NCBI RefSeq assembly: GCF_029525575.1
Contig: NZ_JAPDIA010000001.1
Location: 682,001 to 746,000 of the forward strand
Source: Cohnella rhizosphaerae
GTDB taxonomy: Bacteria; Bacillota; Bacilli; Paenibacillales; Paenibacillaceae
Length of the DNA: 64,000 bases
Direction: 5' to 3'
A program made the position numbers and the translations under genes. The notes beneath the pieces were generated by a model that saw nothing but the letters and a program-made list of their open reading frames with translations, was not told the DNA's origin and did no database searches. The first letter of the stretch is position 1. Every line of letters begins with the position of its first letter. Of the stretch, positions 46,856 through 56,396 are shown one piece after another.

Positions 46856-48345
46856 TTATGCCCGTTCCTCGACTGATGCAGCGAATGCCTCGGCGATGGC
46901 ATAAGCGCTTCCCGGCAGTTCTTTGGCTTTTTTCTTGCATGCCGCCGCCAATCTCGACAATTCCTCGTGGCTGATGATCCCCGAGCCGTCCCAGCGGATG
47001 ACCGCGATCGACAGCGTCACGCCGGGCTGCTCGATTGCGACGCCGTGTCTGTCCACGACCTTCGTCGGCCGGGCAGTACCGTACATCGGATCGACGCCGG
47101 CATGGAACCGGTCGATGAAGGTGCGGCAGCGAGCCTCGGGATCGGGGGAGGTCGCTGATCGAGATAAAGTCGTCTCCCCCCGATATGTCCAAGGAAATGA
47201 TCGGCCCCGTCTTCCTGGCTCAGAACGTTGCCTAGCACCGATGCCGTATATCGGATCATGTCGTCTCCGGCGCTATAGCCGTAGCTGTCGTTAAACCATT
47301 TAAAATAATCCAGGTCCGCGTAATATACGCTGAACGGCTTTCGCATTTTAATGCGGGCTTCGATCTCCCGGCGAATGATATCCCCGCCGGGCAATCCCGT
47401 CAGCGGGTTGACGCGGCGAGCCGCTTCGGCTTGCAGCGACGCGAACGATTCAAGCAGCGCCTTCACGGTGACGCCGCCGACATACTTGCCCTGTTCGGTC
47501 ACGATGACCGTGTCGTACAGCTGCGAATCCGGCCGGTCCATGGCCAGCCTGGCGACGGCTTCCACCTGCATGTCCGCATCCGCGACGAGCGGCGCGTTCT
47601 CCATGATCTTGTCGATGGTCCGGTTCCAATAGAGGGGCATGCCGAACTTGGACGCCAGCATCCGGTTCAGCCTGTCCCGCGTGATCAGGCCGCGCGGCTC
47701 GCCGGCGATCTCCACGACGATGCTGTGCGTATCGGGCTGCTGCTCGAACCACTCGGCGGCGGCCGAGACCGGGGTCTCCGGCGGCATCGCCGCCATGGCC
47801 GTCGCCAGGCGGCCGACCGTCAGTCCCGGTTCGCCCTCCGACCAGGGCCCCGTCGATTTGGCATCCGCGGTCTTTTTGATCGGCTTCGCAGCCGTTTCGG
47901 GAACGCTGACGTTGGCTTTGTCCAGCGCCTGGCAAGCGAGCGCGCCAGCTTCAAGCATGCCCTCCATCAGCAGCTGCTCGGCGTTTTGCCCCTGCGGCCT
48001 CGAACGCAGAAGAAACAATCCGAAGCCGATCGCGGCCGCGGCGGCCGCGGCGGCAGCGCCTTCTTCGACGATGCCGCGTAGCTGCGCCTCAAGCTCGGTT
48101 CGGACCGTCTGCCGGCGTCGTTCGTCCTCCGGCAGACGTAAGGCGAGCAGAAGCAGACGCTCGCCCTGCCAGCCCCACAGGATCTGAGAGCGGCTGTCCA
48201 TCCATTGCTTCAGTTTTTTTCTCGGCCAAGCCGCACTGCCGGGCCCAAGCCGCGCTGCCAGCATGCCGACGCGCGCTTCACGGGAACCACCGGCGATCGT
48301 CCTGATGCATGCCGGATTCAGCAGACTTTTTACCCATTTACTCAT
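46856..48345 (-). CDS. CBS-GGDEF diguanylate cyclase, two frameshifts
   Basis: About 497 residues. An Ala-rich N-terminal region with one possible membrane-type stretch (AAAAAAAIGFGLFLL); then two CBS motifs (TVGRLATAMAAMPPETPVSA, GEPRGLITRDRLNRMLASKF, TIDKIMENAPLVADADMQVE, GKYVGGVTVKALLESF), which bind adenine nucleotides in other proteins. Then a GGDEF domain: NPLTGLPGGDIIRREIEARI, FSVYYADLDYFKWFNDSYGY, and the signature GGDDF (variant of GGDEF). Frames break in a run of six C near 47178 and in five G/C near 47145. ATG 48345 has GGAGG upstream. Likely a diguanylate cyclase with energy-sensing control (inference), paired with the downstream EAL enzyme. Confidence 0.84.
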
Positions 48346-48482
48346 GGTAGCCGCCTCCACTGACAACCTGCTTCTTACCTATTGTAATCTCGATTCGTTA
48401 ACGGAAGGTAATATTTACCGTCAGAAAATAAAAAATTGTCGATAACGGTCGAACAACCGGGCGTAAACTCGCATTCGGGCAT

Positions 48483-48520
48483 AAAAAAACCGCATGCGGC
48501 GCGGCGAAGCGCTCATGCGG
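48483..48520 (-). terminator. Terminator of the Lia/Psp operon
   Basis: CCGCATG and CATGCGG arms with inner GC pairing, followed by seven T on the minus strand; also T-rich on the other side, so it could act both ways. Confidence 0.7.
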
Positions 48521-48545
48521 CTGCTTTTTCGTTCAAAGCGCCGGG

Positions 48546-49199
48546 TTATTCGGCCAACCCGTTGCGGTGCGCGTAGATCGCCGCTTGGGTACGGTCTTCA
48601 ACGCCGAGCTTGCTGAACATGTTGGTCAGATGGTACTTGACCGTCTTGATCCCGATGAACAGCTCGTCCGCGATCTCTTGATTGGACTTGCCCTGCGCGA
48701 TCAGCTGCAGCACTTCCATCTCCCGCTCCGTCAGCTCCTCGTGCGGCTGCGCCTCGGTCTGCGCCGGGCGCCTGAACCGGTTCATCATCTTGGAGGCGAC
48801 CTGCGACTCGAGTACCGATTGGCCGCGCGCGGCGGCCCGGATCGCGTCCGCGATCTCGCTCGCCCTCGATGTCTTGAGCAAATAGCTGAACGCGCCCGCT
48901 TCGATGACCGGGTACATCTTCTCGTCGTCGAGAAAACTCGTCAGCACGATGACGCGGCATTCCGGCTGCTGCTCGAGCAGACGGCGCGTGGTCTCGATGC
49001 CGTCCATGCCTTCCATGACCAGGTCCATCAGCACGACGTCCGGATCGTACGCTTTTGCGAGCCGCAGTCCGTCTTGACCGTTGCCCGCTTCCCCTACGAC
49101 TTCGATGCCTTCCTCGGTCCCCAGCACGGCGGCCAGTCCGATTCTCACCATCTCGTGATCATCGACCAGCAGCACTTTGATCGGCTGTTGCTCCGTCAT
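48546..49199 (-). CDS. liaR: LiaR/VraR-type response regulator
   Basis: NarL-family response regulator, 217 residues, intact. Receiver domain: VLLVDDHEMVRIGLAAVL with the acidic pair, phosphoacceptor Asp in DPDVVLMDLVMEGMDGIETT, VLTSFLDD and the Lys in LLKTS. C-terminal LuxR-type HTH: ELTEREMEVLQLIAQGKSNQ and ELFIGIKTVKYHLTNMFSKL. It is the last gene of the operon and overlaps the kinase gene by 41 bases. LiaR activates cell-envelope stress genes, typically this operon itself, when LiaS is released from LiaF. Confidence 0.92.
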   Translation of the reverse strand: MTEQQPIKVLLVDDHEMVRIGLAAVLGTEEGIEVVGEAGNGQDGLRLAKAYDPDVVLMDLVMEGMDGIETTRRLLEQQPECRVIVLTSFLDDEKMYPVIEAGAFSYLLKTSRASEIADAIRAAARGQSVLESQVASKMMNRFRRPAQTEAQPHEELTEREMEVLQLIAQGKSNQEIADELFIGIKTVKYHLTNMFSKLGVEDRTQAAIYAHRNGLAE

Positions 49200-50227
49200 C
49201 TTCCCACCCTCTCTCTTCCGTCATGATCGGCACCCGGATCTCGATGCGCGTGCCCTTGCCCGGCGCGCTGGCAATATTCAGGGAACCGCCCAGCTCGTTC
49301 ACCCGTTCTTCCATGCTGACGATCCCGTACGAAGCGTGCTTCTTCTCCTGCAGATCGAAGCCGACGCCGTCGTCCCGGATCGCCAGCCTGACGGTGTCTC
49401 CCCGTCTATGTAAGGCGATATCCATCTTGTTCGCCCGGGCATGCCGCAGCGTGTTGGACAATGCTTCCTGCACCATGCGGAACAGATGGTTCTCGATGCC
49501 TTTGTTCAACGGCAGGTCCTCGTCCATATCCAGCGAGATATCGATATCGACTTTGGCCTGCATCTCCTTCACCAGCTCCGGCACCGCCTGCGACAGCCGC
49601 TTGCCTTCCAGATGGACGGGACGCAGGTGAAGCAGCAGCGCGCGCATCTCGGACTGCGCGACCGACGACATCTCCTCGATGAGGGCGATCTGCCGCCTCG
49701 CCCGCTCGAAGTCCTGATCCATCGTCCGCCCGACGGCGGTTGCCGTCATGGAGATGGCGAACAGCTGCTGGCTGACAGCGTCGTGCAGCTCGCGGGCGAG
49801 CCGCTGCCGCTCCTCGACGACCGCGCTCATGCGCGCCTTGGCCGCAAGCTCGGTATTGTTGGTCGACAGCCGCTGAAGCGAGGCGACTTGCTCTTCCCAC
49901 TTCCGGCTGAAACGGACGAGCTGTTCGGCGAGCAGCCCGATCTCGTCCTTGCCCATGTTCGGCTGCGGCTGCACCGGGCTCCCCCCGCTCCATCAGCAGC
50001 AGCGTATGGCGCATCTGCTCGATGCGGCTGCGCGTGGGCAGGCTTCTGAACAGACCGAAGCCGACGCCCGCCACGATGAGGACGCCGACTGCGGTAAGGC
50101 CGAAGGTGATGACGGTCGACCACGACTCGAACGGAGCCGCGAGTCCCTGGCTTTCCAACAGGTAAATGACGACGAAGCCGACCCCGAGGGAGAACAGAAC
50201 AGCTTCGCCGATATGACGCCAGACCAT
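49159..50227 (-). CDS. liaS: LiaS-type sensor histidine kinase, frameshifted
   Basis: HisKA_3 sensor kinase of about 356 residues. Two N-terminal membrane helices (IGEAVLFSLGVGFVVIYLLE; TFGLTAVGVLIVAGVGFGLF) with a very short external loop: an intramembrane-sensing kinase. Frame breaks in a run of six C near 49983 after LLLMERG. The cytoplasmic part has the HAMP-like MGKDEIGLLAEQLVRFSRKW, phosphoacceptor His in EERQRLARELHDAVSQQLFA, N box FRMVQEALSNTLRHARANKM, and G box IRDDGVGFDLQEKKHASYGI. Detects envelope damage with LiaF as inhibitor and phosphorylates LiaR. Confidence 0.9.
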
Positions 50228-50240
50228 TGTGCGCTCCTCC

Positions 50241-50888
50241 TCAGATCGGCCTGATGCGAATGTTGCCGACGATATAGTTGAATTGCAATCTGATCTGCTG
50301 ATCCTGCCGCGCGAGGCCGGGCGAGCTCCACGACATGCGCCGCATCATGCCGCCGTCGCCTTGACCGTCGACCGTCACTTGGCCGAGCAGCACGTTCGCC
50401 TCGACCAGAACCCCGTAGTCCTCGGGGACGACGATCTCGATATCGCCGACGATGCCTTGCAAGACGACGTTCGTCGCGTTGTCCTCGGGCACCGCGCCGG
50501 TCAGGTCCAGCCTGACCTCGCCGTACAGATGCCAACAGCCCATCGAACGAAGCACCCAACCGGGCCGATCCTGCCTCATGTTAAGTATCAGCTTTGGCCT
50601 GCTGACGTACCCGACGCCCGGGGAAGGCCTCACCCGCAAATAATAGATCGCCGCGAGGATCAGACCGATCGCGAGCACGAGGCCGATCTGGTTGACGACC
50701 AGCACGATGGCGCTGACGGCGATGACAGCGACCGACAATCTGCTGCGGTCCTGCCTGTAGCGCTCGATGCCAAGCCACAGCAGGATGGCCGCGTTGATCG
50801 TGGCGAAGCCCGCTGCGGCGCCGACGGCCAGATAGAGTCCGGCGGCGATGAATACCAGCGACTTTTTGGACAAGTTCAGGTTTCTCAT
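50241..50888 (-). CDS. liaF: LiaF-type membrane inhibitor of LiaS
   Basis: 215 residues, intact. Membrane helices: SLVFIAAGLYLAVGAAAGFA, TINAAILLWLGIERY, LSVAVIAVSAIVLVVNQIGL, VLAIGLILAAIYYL. The C-terminal part is a cytoplasmic beta-helix-like domain (DUF2154 type): CWHLYGEVRLDLTGAVPEDN, GIVGDIEIVVPEDYGVLVEA, LQFNYIVGNIRIRPI. LiaF holds LiaS inactive without stress. It lies 13 bases upstream of liaS, as in other Firmicutes. Confidence 0.88.
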   Translation of the reverse strand: MRNLNLSKKSLVFIAAGLYLAVGAAAGFATINAAILLWLGIERYRQDRSRLSVAVIAVSAIVLVVNQIGLVLAIGLILAAIYYLRVRPSPGVGYVSRPKLILNMRQDRPGWVLRSMGCWHLYGEVRLDLTGAVPEDNATNVVLQGIVGDIEIVVPEDYGVLVEANVLLGQVTVDGQGDGGMMRRMSWSSPGLARQDQQIRLQFNYIVGNIRIRPI

Positions 50889-51051
50889 ATCGGCCGCCTC
50901 CTCTCCGTACGATCGTCTGCGCTGCGGCCTATTGCCTTATTATCGCGGATAAAGCCATAACGGACGGGGATCGTCCGTTATGGCCTTCGGCGAGCATCCT
51001 TGCTAGCATACCACATGTTCCCTATGGCGTGAATGCCGCCAGTCGACTTCC

Positions 51052-51747
51052 TTATTCGGCGGACGCGGACGGAGGCGCGATGCGGCTCTTAAGCGCGGCC
51101 AGCTCCTGGTCGACCTTCATGGCTTTGGCCGGATCGACGGAGGACGGCGCGACGGATACGCCGCCGAAAGGCGCGCCGGGCAGGCGGGCGACATCGGCCT
51201 CGGCTTCCATCTGAAGGATCTTTTCCTCCATCCGGTAGAAGCCGCGGGAAGCGTTGCCGCTCTCGATCGTGTGCGTCTGGCTCGTTTGCGCCAGCTGCTT
51301 GCGCGCCTTGGCCATTTGGGCGCGGGCGGCCAGCTCGTTGCGCTTGTTGCGCAGCTTGTAGAACTCTTCCTTCATCTCGTGCAGCTGTCCGGTCAGCTCC
51401 GCGACCTGCGCGCTAGCTTGGCTGTGCAGCTCTTGCAGGCTGTTCGCCTGGCCTTCGTAGTAGACCTTCTCCTCGAGCAGCTTGCGGGCGATGCCTTCGT
51501 TGCCCGAGAGCAGCGCCTGTTCGGCCTGGCCGATGCGTTCCGCGGAGATGCGAACCGCCTCGTCGAGGCGCTGCTTCAGCCGGCGCTCGGCCGCCATCTG
51601 GCGCGCTACCGTCACTTCGGCGTCGCGAATCTCCACTTCCATGTCCCGAATATACTGGTTAAGCATTACGACCGGATCTTCCAGTTTGTCCAGCAGCTCG
51701 TGCACCGATGCCTTCGTCATGTCCTTCATTCGTTGAAATACGCCCAT
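51052..51747 (-). CDS. PspA/IM30/LiaH family membrane-stress protein (copy 2)
   Basis: ESCRT-III-like membrane-repair protein, 231 residues, almost all coiled coil. Starts [20 protein letters not shown] (ATG 51747, GGGAG upstream), with the family word [20 protein letters not shown], then [20 protein letters not shown] and [15 protein letters not shown] region ([20 protein letters not shown]). The C-terminal tail is Pro/Ala-rich. It corresponds to LiaH by position beside liaFSR; 163 bases separate it from liaF, probably with a read-through or internal promoter. Confidence 0.88.
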   Translation of the reverse strand: MGVFQRMKDMTKASVHELLDKLEDPVVMLNQYIRDMEVEIRDAEVTVARQMAAERRLKQRLDEAVRISAERIGQAEQALLSGNEGIARKLLEEKVYYEGQANSLQELHSQASAQVAELTGQLHEMKEEFYKLRNKRNELAARAQMAKARKQLAQTSQTHTIESGNASRGFYRMEEKILQMEAEADVARLPGAPFGGVSVAPSSVDPAKAMKVDQELAALKSRIAPPSASAE

Positions 51748-51751
51748 TGTA

Positions 51752-52268
51752 TTATTCTCCCTTCGATTGTTGTTCAAATTTGGTGATGCGGGCTTTCAGT
51801 TCTTCGATTTCCTTCTTGAGCGCCTTCTTTTCGATATCCTCCATCATCGCGTCGAGCGTCGACGATGCCTGCGAGGAAGGTGCGGCCGTTTGCGGAGCGG
51901 GCCTGGCTGCCGGGGCGGCGGGTCCGGGACCGGGCCATGCGCCGCCGGTGCCGGCGTTCCAGGAGGAAGCGGGCGGTGCCGGCGGACGTTGTTGCGGAGG
52001 CGTCCAGCCGCCGTGCTGGGGAGGGGGGCGCCCAGCCGCCATGGCCGGCATGCGGACCGCCGAAGGCGCTGCCGCCGCCGAAGTCCGAATCGCGGGGAAT
52101 GATGAACCCGGCGATGATGTAGACGAACAGCACGGTGCCGCCGGAGAAGACGGTCACGATGACCAGCAGGATTCGAAGCAGCGTCGCGTCCACGCCGAGA
52201 TAATCGGCGAGTCCCGCGCACACCCCGAACAGCTTGCGGTCGCGGGTCGATCTATACAGCTTGCGCAT
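51752..52268 (-). CDS. PspC-domain protein with coiled-coil tail, frameshifted
   Basis: About 171 residues. PspC domain: [40 protein letters not shown], then a helix [19 protein letters not shown] Gly/Pro-rich linker is interrupted by a frame break in a run of six G/C near 52026, and the C-terminus is a coiled coil ([20 protein letters not shown] and [12 protein letters not shown]). PspC proteins anchor or signal to PspA at the membrane; the coiled-coil tail suggests direct pairing with the PspA proteins encoded on either side. Stop lies four bases before the downstream pspA start. Confidence 0.85.
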
Positions 52269-52271
52269 CGT

Positions 52272-52940
52272 TTACCCTCCTCCTTGTTCCAGCTTGCGCT
52301 TCAAATTTTGCAGCTCGCGGTCCACGGCTTGAGAGACCACCGTGCCGGCCTGGTAGACGAGCTCCTGGCCCATGCGCCGCAAATCTCTGAGGCTCTTGGT
52401 CTCCAGCTCCATGTCCGTCAGCCGGTCGTCCACCTTGCGCAGCATCTGCGAAGGATCGGCGCTTCCCGGCGCGAAGCGGGCGTTCAGCCTTTGCTGCAGC
52501 TTCAGCGACTCCATGCGGGCGATGTAAAACTGTCTGCGGTCGTACACGCTGCGATATTCGTCCCGCAGCTCCTGAAGCAGTTGCTCCAGCTCCAGCAGCT
52601 CGCCGCGGCTTTGCTCGTACAAGCCTTGATAGCGCTCCGCCCGCTCTTCGTGGGCGACCTTGTCGGCGAGCGCCAGCTTCGCGGCGTTCTCCTCGCCCGC
52701 CTTCAACGCGGTGAGCGCCTGTTCTTCGCGGCGCTGCGCCCATAGCTGCGCGTCCTTCAACTGCTTGTGCATCTGATCGGTGTGAGCGGCGTATTGCCGC
52801 TGCAGCACCTCGCACTGACAAATCTCCTGATGCGTCGACCAGAGAAACTGATCGATCAATTTTACCGGGTCTTCCGCGTTGTCCAATCTTTCGTTCAGCG
52901 TTGCGATCGTGATATCCCGCACTCGTTTGACTACGCTCAT
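52272..52940 (-). CDS. PspA/IM30 family protein (copy 1)
   Basis: 222 residues, mainly coiled coil: MSVVKRVRDITIATLNERLD, NAEDPVKLIDQFLWSTHQEI, with many Gln/Glu heptads (ALKAGEENAAKLALADKVAH, YEQSRGELLELEQLLQELRD) and C-terminal QAVDRELQNLKRKLEQ. The EDPVKLIDQ word matches the family's EDPVVMLNQ in copy 2. Two paralogues in one operon may co-assemble. Located between the LiaI-like and PspC genes. Confidence 0.85.
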   Translation of the reverse strand: MSVVKRVRDITIATLNERLDNAEDPVKLIDQFLWSTHQEICQCEVLQRQYAAHTDQMHKQLKDAQLWAQRREEQALTALKAGEENAAKLALADKVAHEERAERYQGLYEQSRGELLELEQLLQELRDEYRSVYDRRQFYIARMESLKLQQRLNARFAPGSADPSQMLRKVDDRLTDMELETKSLRDLRRMGQELVYQAGTVVSQAVDRELQNLKRKLEQGGG

Positions 52941-52962
52941 TGTTATGGATAACCTCCTTTGC

Positions 52963-53265
52963 TTACCATCTGCGGGCGCGGCCCGTTTTGCCGCTTAGCA
53001 TCGATATTCCCAGCACGATCAGCCCGATCGCCGCGACCCAGAAGATCACGACCGACAGCTTGCCCAGCAGCATGAAGCCGCCGATGATGCCGATGACGAT
53101 GCCGATCAGCCTGTACCCGTTGCGCCATGCCATCACGCCCAGACCGATGATCGCGATCGGAATGAGCAGACCGATGATCCACCCGACCAAATGACCCAGC
53201 TTACCGAAGAGAAGAAGTACGCCAAGCGCGATCAGCACCACTGCCCAACCACTGTTCTTTTTCAA
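52963..53265 (-). CDS. LiaI/LiaF-N-type small membrane protein
   Basis: 100 residues with three to four hydrophobic helices: SGWAVVLIALGVLLLFGKLG, LVGWIIGLLIPIAIIGLGVM, LIGIVIGIIGGFMLLGKLSV, VIFWVAAIGLIVLGISMLSG. The pattern matches the LiaF/LiaI transmembrane family; C-terminus is basic. First gene of the operon, 22 bases before the first pspA. LiaI anchors LiaH at the membrane in Bacillus; this protein is likely its counterpart. Confidence 0.75.
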   Translation of the reverse strand: MKKNSGWAVVLIALGVLLLFGKLGHLVGWIIGLLIPIAIIGLGVMAWRNGYRLIGIVIGIIGGFMLLGKLSVVIFWVAAIGLIVLGISMLSGKTGRARRW

Positions 53266-53476
53266 CTCGTCTCACCCCTTTGCGTCGTTTCCTGTTTGCT
53301 TTACCTCACAAACTCATTGTAAACGTTCGGACGCCTTCGGATAACGGACCCGCGCACGGAATTGGCCCTGGACTGCAGTCGGGGGCCGGCACGGTCTCAA
53401 GGTGCCAACATTTGCGGGTACCTTTGGCCGACCGTCTATGTTAGCGTTATTTGTACCATGAACGGGAGGTGTTTGG

Positions 53477-54095
53477 ATGTTGCGCAAACGCTTGATGGCG
53501 ACGTCGGCCGGTCTGCTCGCGGCTTCTGCGATATGGACGTCTATGCCGGCTGCTTTCGCTTCCGCAGCCGACGCGACGGACATCGGCTCCGCCTGGACTT
53601 TCGAAGGCGAGAACCCGACGTCCGCAGCGTCCGCCGGCAGCTCGGCCGCTTCCTCATCCGACGTAGAAAAGATCATCGCGGAAGGCATGCGTTATATAGG
53701 AACGCCTTACGAATACGGTTCCGACCGGAGCACGGACGCGACGTTCGATTGCGCGGACTTCGTCAGATGGATTTTTTCCCGCGCGGCGGGAATCGAGCTG
53801 CCCTCGGATTCGCGGGGACAGGGAGATTACGTCAAAAATAAAGGCTCCGTTTCCGGCGATTGGCGGACGTTGAAGCGGGGGAGATTTGATGTTCTTCATG
53901 TCCTACCGCGGCGCTTCTTCTTCGGCATACGGCGACGCGGCCAAGTCGCATGCGGCAATCACGCATGTCGCGATTTACTTGGGGGACGGCAAGCTGCTGC
54001 AGACGTACTCCAAAGATAGCGGCGGCGTTCGGATCGATACGATCGAAGGGACGACTTGGGAAAAGCGCTTTTTGTTCGGCGGCAGCGCCCTCTGA
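53477..54095 (+). CDS. Secreted NlpC/P60 family cell-wall hydrolase, frameshifted
   Basis: Peptidoglycan endopeptidase of the papain-like NlpC/P60 family, about 206 residues. Signal peptide MLRKRLMATSAGLLAASAIW ending near AFASA. The catalytic domain has IAEGMRYIGTPYEYGSDRST, the catalytic Cys in ATFDCADFVRWIFS, and the catalytic His in AAITHVAIYLGDGKLLQTYS. Frame breaks in a run of five G near 53879 after TLKRG. ATG 53477 has GGGAGG upstream. It is divergent from the Lia/Psp operon with a gap of about 210 bases, so envelope-stress regulation is plausible but unproved. Confidence 0.87.
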
Positions 54096-54113
54096 CGCTT
54101 CATGATTAAAGTT

Positions 54114-54151
54114 AAAGGCTCCGCTCCTCAACTGGGGCAGAGCCTTTTTTT
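54114..54151 (+). terminator. Terminator of the NlpC/P60 gene
   Basis: AAAGGCTC and GAGCCTTT arms around an inner stem (CTCC/GGGG), followed by a run of T. Confidence 0.75.
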
Positions 54152-54609
54152 CACAGCCAGGTCCAGCTCGGAAACATCGCCGCCTGGCCGCGATAAGCGC
54201 CTTTTTCGTCGATCAGGTTCCACACGACGGCTCGTTCGATTCGGAATCTGCCGCCGCCGCCCGATACCCTCACGCCTTCGTAGCCGTCCGAATATCCTTT
54301 TTGTCTGACGTCCTCCATAAAAGCCTCCCGAACCTCGCGCTGCATCGGCTCCGCCGTCAATCTGGAGGGCATTCGGGTAAACGTCTGCCAATCCATTTCC
54401 CATAACGTTTGCGCGGTCCGATTGCCGTAATTGAGCACCGGATCTTCCTCGGTCCCATGGGACAGCAGCGCGAACGGCGCTTCGTACAAAACGTCCGACG
54501 CGCGTCCCTCCGCTGCCGTTTCGATCAACGATTTTCCCGTTAATTTCCGGTAGCTGTCCATGAGCAACCGGCTGTGCCGCTCCAGCCATTCGGCATCCGC
54601 TACGTTCAT
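54151..54609 (-). CDS. MEKHLA-domain protein
   Basis: 152 residues: MNVADAEWLERHSRLLMDSY, KLTGKSL, then the PAS-like MEKHLA pattern VLNYGNRTAQTLWEMDWQTF, TRMPSRLTAEPMQREVREAF and IERAVVWNLIDEKGAYRGQA. MEKHLA domains resemble PAS sensors; in bacteria they usually occur as single-domain proteins of unknown role. Start at ATG 54609 with GAGGAACGG; an in-frame start at 54639 is less likely. Convergent with the NlpC/P60 gene and sharing the hairpin at 54114-54151. Confidence 0.78.
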   Translation of the reverse strand: MNVADAEWLERHSRLLMDSYRKLTGKSLIETAAEGRASDVLYEAPFALLSHGTEEDPVLNYGNRTAQTLWEMDWQTFTRMPSRLTAEPMQREVREAFMEDVRQKGYSDGYEGVRVSGGGGRFRIERAVVWNLIDEKGAYRGQAAMFPSWTWL

Positions 54610-54784
54610 CCGTTCCTCGCTCCTTTCCCATTTCCCCATTGTACTTCCGTTTCACCGGCGGTCAAGATGGACAATAGGAAGTAGTCCGGGCAGACGCCCT
54701 GGAGAGGGCTTTGGGTCGTCGGCATGGATAGAAAGTCCAATCGATGGCGCACAATGACATTAACTTTTAAAGGAGGAATTCAGA

Positions 54785-55127
54785 ATGAGCGAGACCCCGC
54801 ATATTATCGATAAAGAAGAGCGAATCGACACGTCCAAGGTGGGCGATACGATCTCTAGAATGGACGCTCCGAAAAAGGACGAGATCCTCAGCAACTTCGA
54901 ATCGTTTAAAAGCTATTTGAACAAGCGTATCGCGCTTGGCGAATCGCTCGGGTTGTCCGAAGAGCAGCTCGCGCAGGTCGCGGAGAAGGTCGCGGACTAT
55001 CTGGCCCAGCATGAAGATCCCCCGCAACGCGGAGGAAAACCTGCTGCAGGAGTTGTGGAAGGTCGGCGATCAGGAAGAACGCCACAAACTGGCGCATATG
55101 CTCGTGAAGCTGGCACAGAATTCCTGA
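54785..55127 (+). CDS. DUF3243 family protein, frameshifted
   Basis: Small cytoplasmic helical protein of about 113 residues: ISRMDAPKKDEILSNFESFK, SYLNKRIALGESLGLSEEQL, then a frame break in a run of five C near 55021, and EENLLQELWKVGDQEERHKL and AHMLVKLAQ. The pattern (SFKSYL, GE-LG, LLQELWKVGDEEE) matches DUF3243, common in Bacillales and of unknown function. ATG 54785 follows AAAGGAGGAATT. The next gene starts about 80 bases later in the same direction. Confidence 0.8.
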
Positions 55128-55207
55128 TCAGTTGCCGGCTGCGAAGCTGCGTTCGATCGCCGCGCGAGCGGCGGTCGATCTTTTACCGAGGCAAGGAGGA
55201 AAGGAAG

Positions 55208-56165
55208 ATGGACAAAAAAAGCGAAAAAAAAGACGCTGCGCTTTGCCGAAAATTTATACTGCCGTTTTCAGGACGACGAAGTGCCCGCGATGGGCGCCCA
55301 GTTGACCTATTACTTAATTCTGGCGATATTCCCTTTTATGATCTTCCTCGTCGCCTTGATCGGCTTCACGCCGTTCACGACCTGGGACATGCTCGATGCC
55401 CTGCACAAGGTGCTGCCGCAGTCCAACAGCCAGGTGCTCGTAGATTGGATACAAAACGTACAAAACAATCGCAGCGGCGCGCTGCTGTCGTTCGGGATCA
55501 TCGGTTCGCTTTGGTCGGCCTCGAATGGCATCAATGCGATCATCAGGGCGCTGAACAAAGCCTACGACGAGCCGGAGACCCGTCCCTTCTGGAAGGTCAA
55601 GGGCTTGTCGCTTGTCGTGACGATCGTCCTCACGCTCGTCATCGTCAGCAGCCTGGCCTTGCTCGTATTCGGACGTTGGCTCGGCGAGTGGATTTTCAAG
55701 ACGTTCGCGCTGCCCGACTTCTTCGACGAAGTATGGTCCGTGGCTCAGTTCCTCATCCCGATCGTCATTATCGCGCTTGTGTTCACGGCCATGTACAAGT
55801 ACGTACCCAACCGGCATTTGAAATTCAAAGAGGTGCTCCCGGGCGCCCTCGTGGCTACGATCGGCTGGATCGTCGCGTCGGGCCTGTTCGCTTTCTATGT
55901 CAGCAACTTCGCCAACTATACGAAAACGTACGGCAGTCTGGGCGGCGTCATCGTACTGCTCACCTGGCTGTACATCAGCAGCATCATCGTCGTGCTTGGC
56001 GGAGAGATTAACGCGACGCTCGCCTTCGACCGGGAAGGCAAGAGCAAACCGGAATGCAAAAAGTATACCCATTCCATCACGAACGCATGGCATAAAGTTA
56101 AAAATTGGCGTTCTCCCAAGCGCGGCGAAAAAGGGAAAAAGGTGCCGCCCCACGTGCATACGTAA
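55208..56165 (+). CDS. YihY/BrkB family membrane protein, frameshifted
   Basis: Inner-membrane protein with six or so helices, about 318 residues. ATG 55208 (GGAGGAAAGGAAG upstream) gives MDKKSEKK, then a frame break in a run of A near 55230, then TLRFAENLYCRFQDDEVPAM and GAQLTYYLILAIFPFMIFLV. Family words: IGSLWSASNGINAIIRALNK and YGSLGGVIVLLTWLYISSII followed by VLGGEINATL. The C-terminal tail is basic and cytoplasmic. Often misannotated as ribonuclease BN; its actual role is unknown. Confidence 0.86.
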
Positions 56166-56300
56166 AGTTTGAATTGTCCCGATTCAAATGCCTTAAGATT
56201 ACGGAAAGCCGCCTTGCGACCGAACTCGGCTTAAGCCAGCCGCATCATAATGATGCTGATGCGGGCCAGCTTTCAAAGTTCCGAAGCAGGTTCCATATAA

Positions 56301-56328
56301 AAGGGCCGGAATTTGGATTCCGGCCCTT
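56301..56328. terminator. Bidirectional-type hairpin between convergent genes
   Basis: Perfect 12-bp arms AAGGGCCGGAAT and ATTCCGGCCCTT with a four-base loop; T-rich in the minus direction (TTTTATATGG), serving the FNT gene and possibly the YihY gene. Confidence 0.65.
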
Positions 56329-56396
56329 GTTCCGTATTCGGACGTCATGCGATATCGTTGTTCCTCATCTTCGCACGATCGCCGCCACACCCCTCA

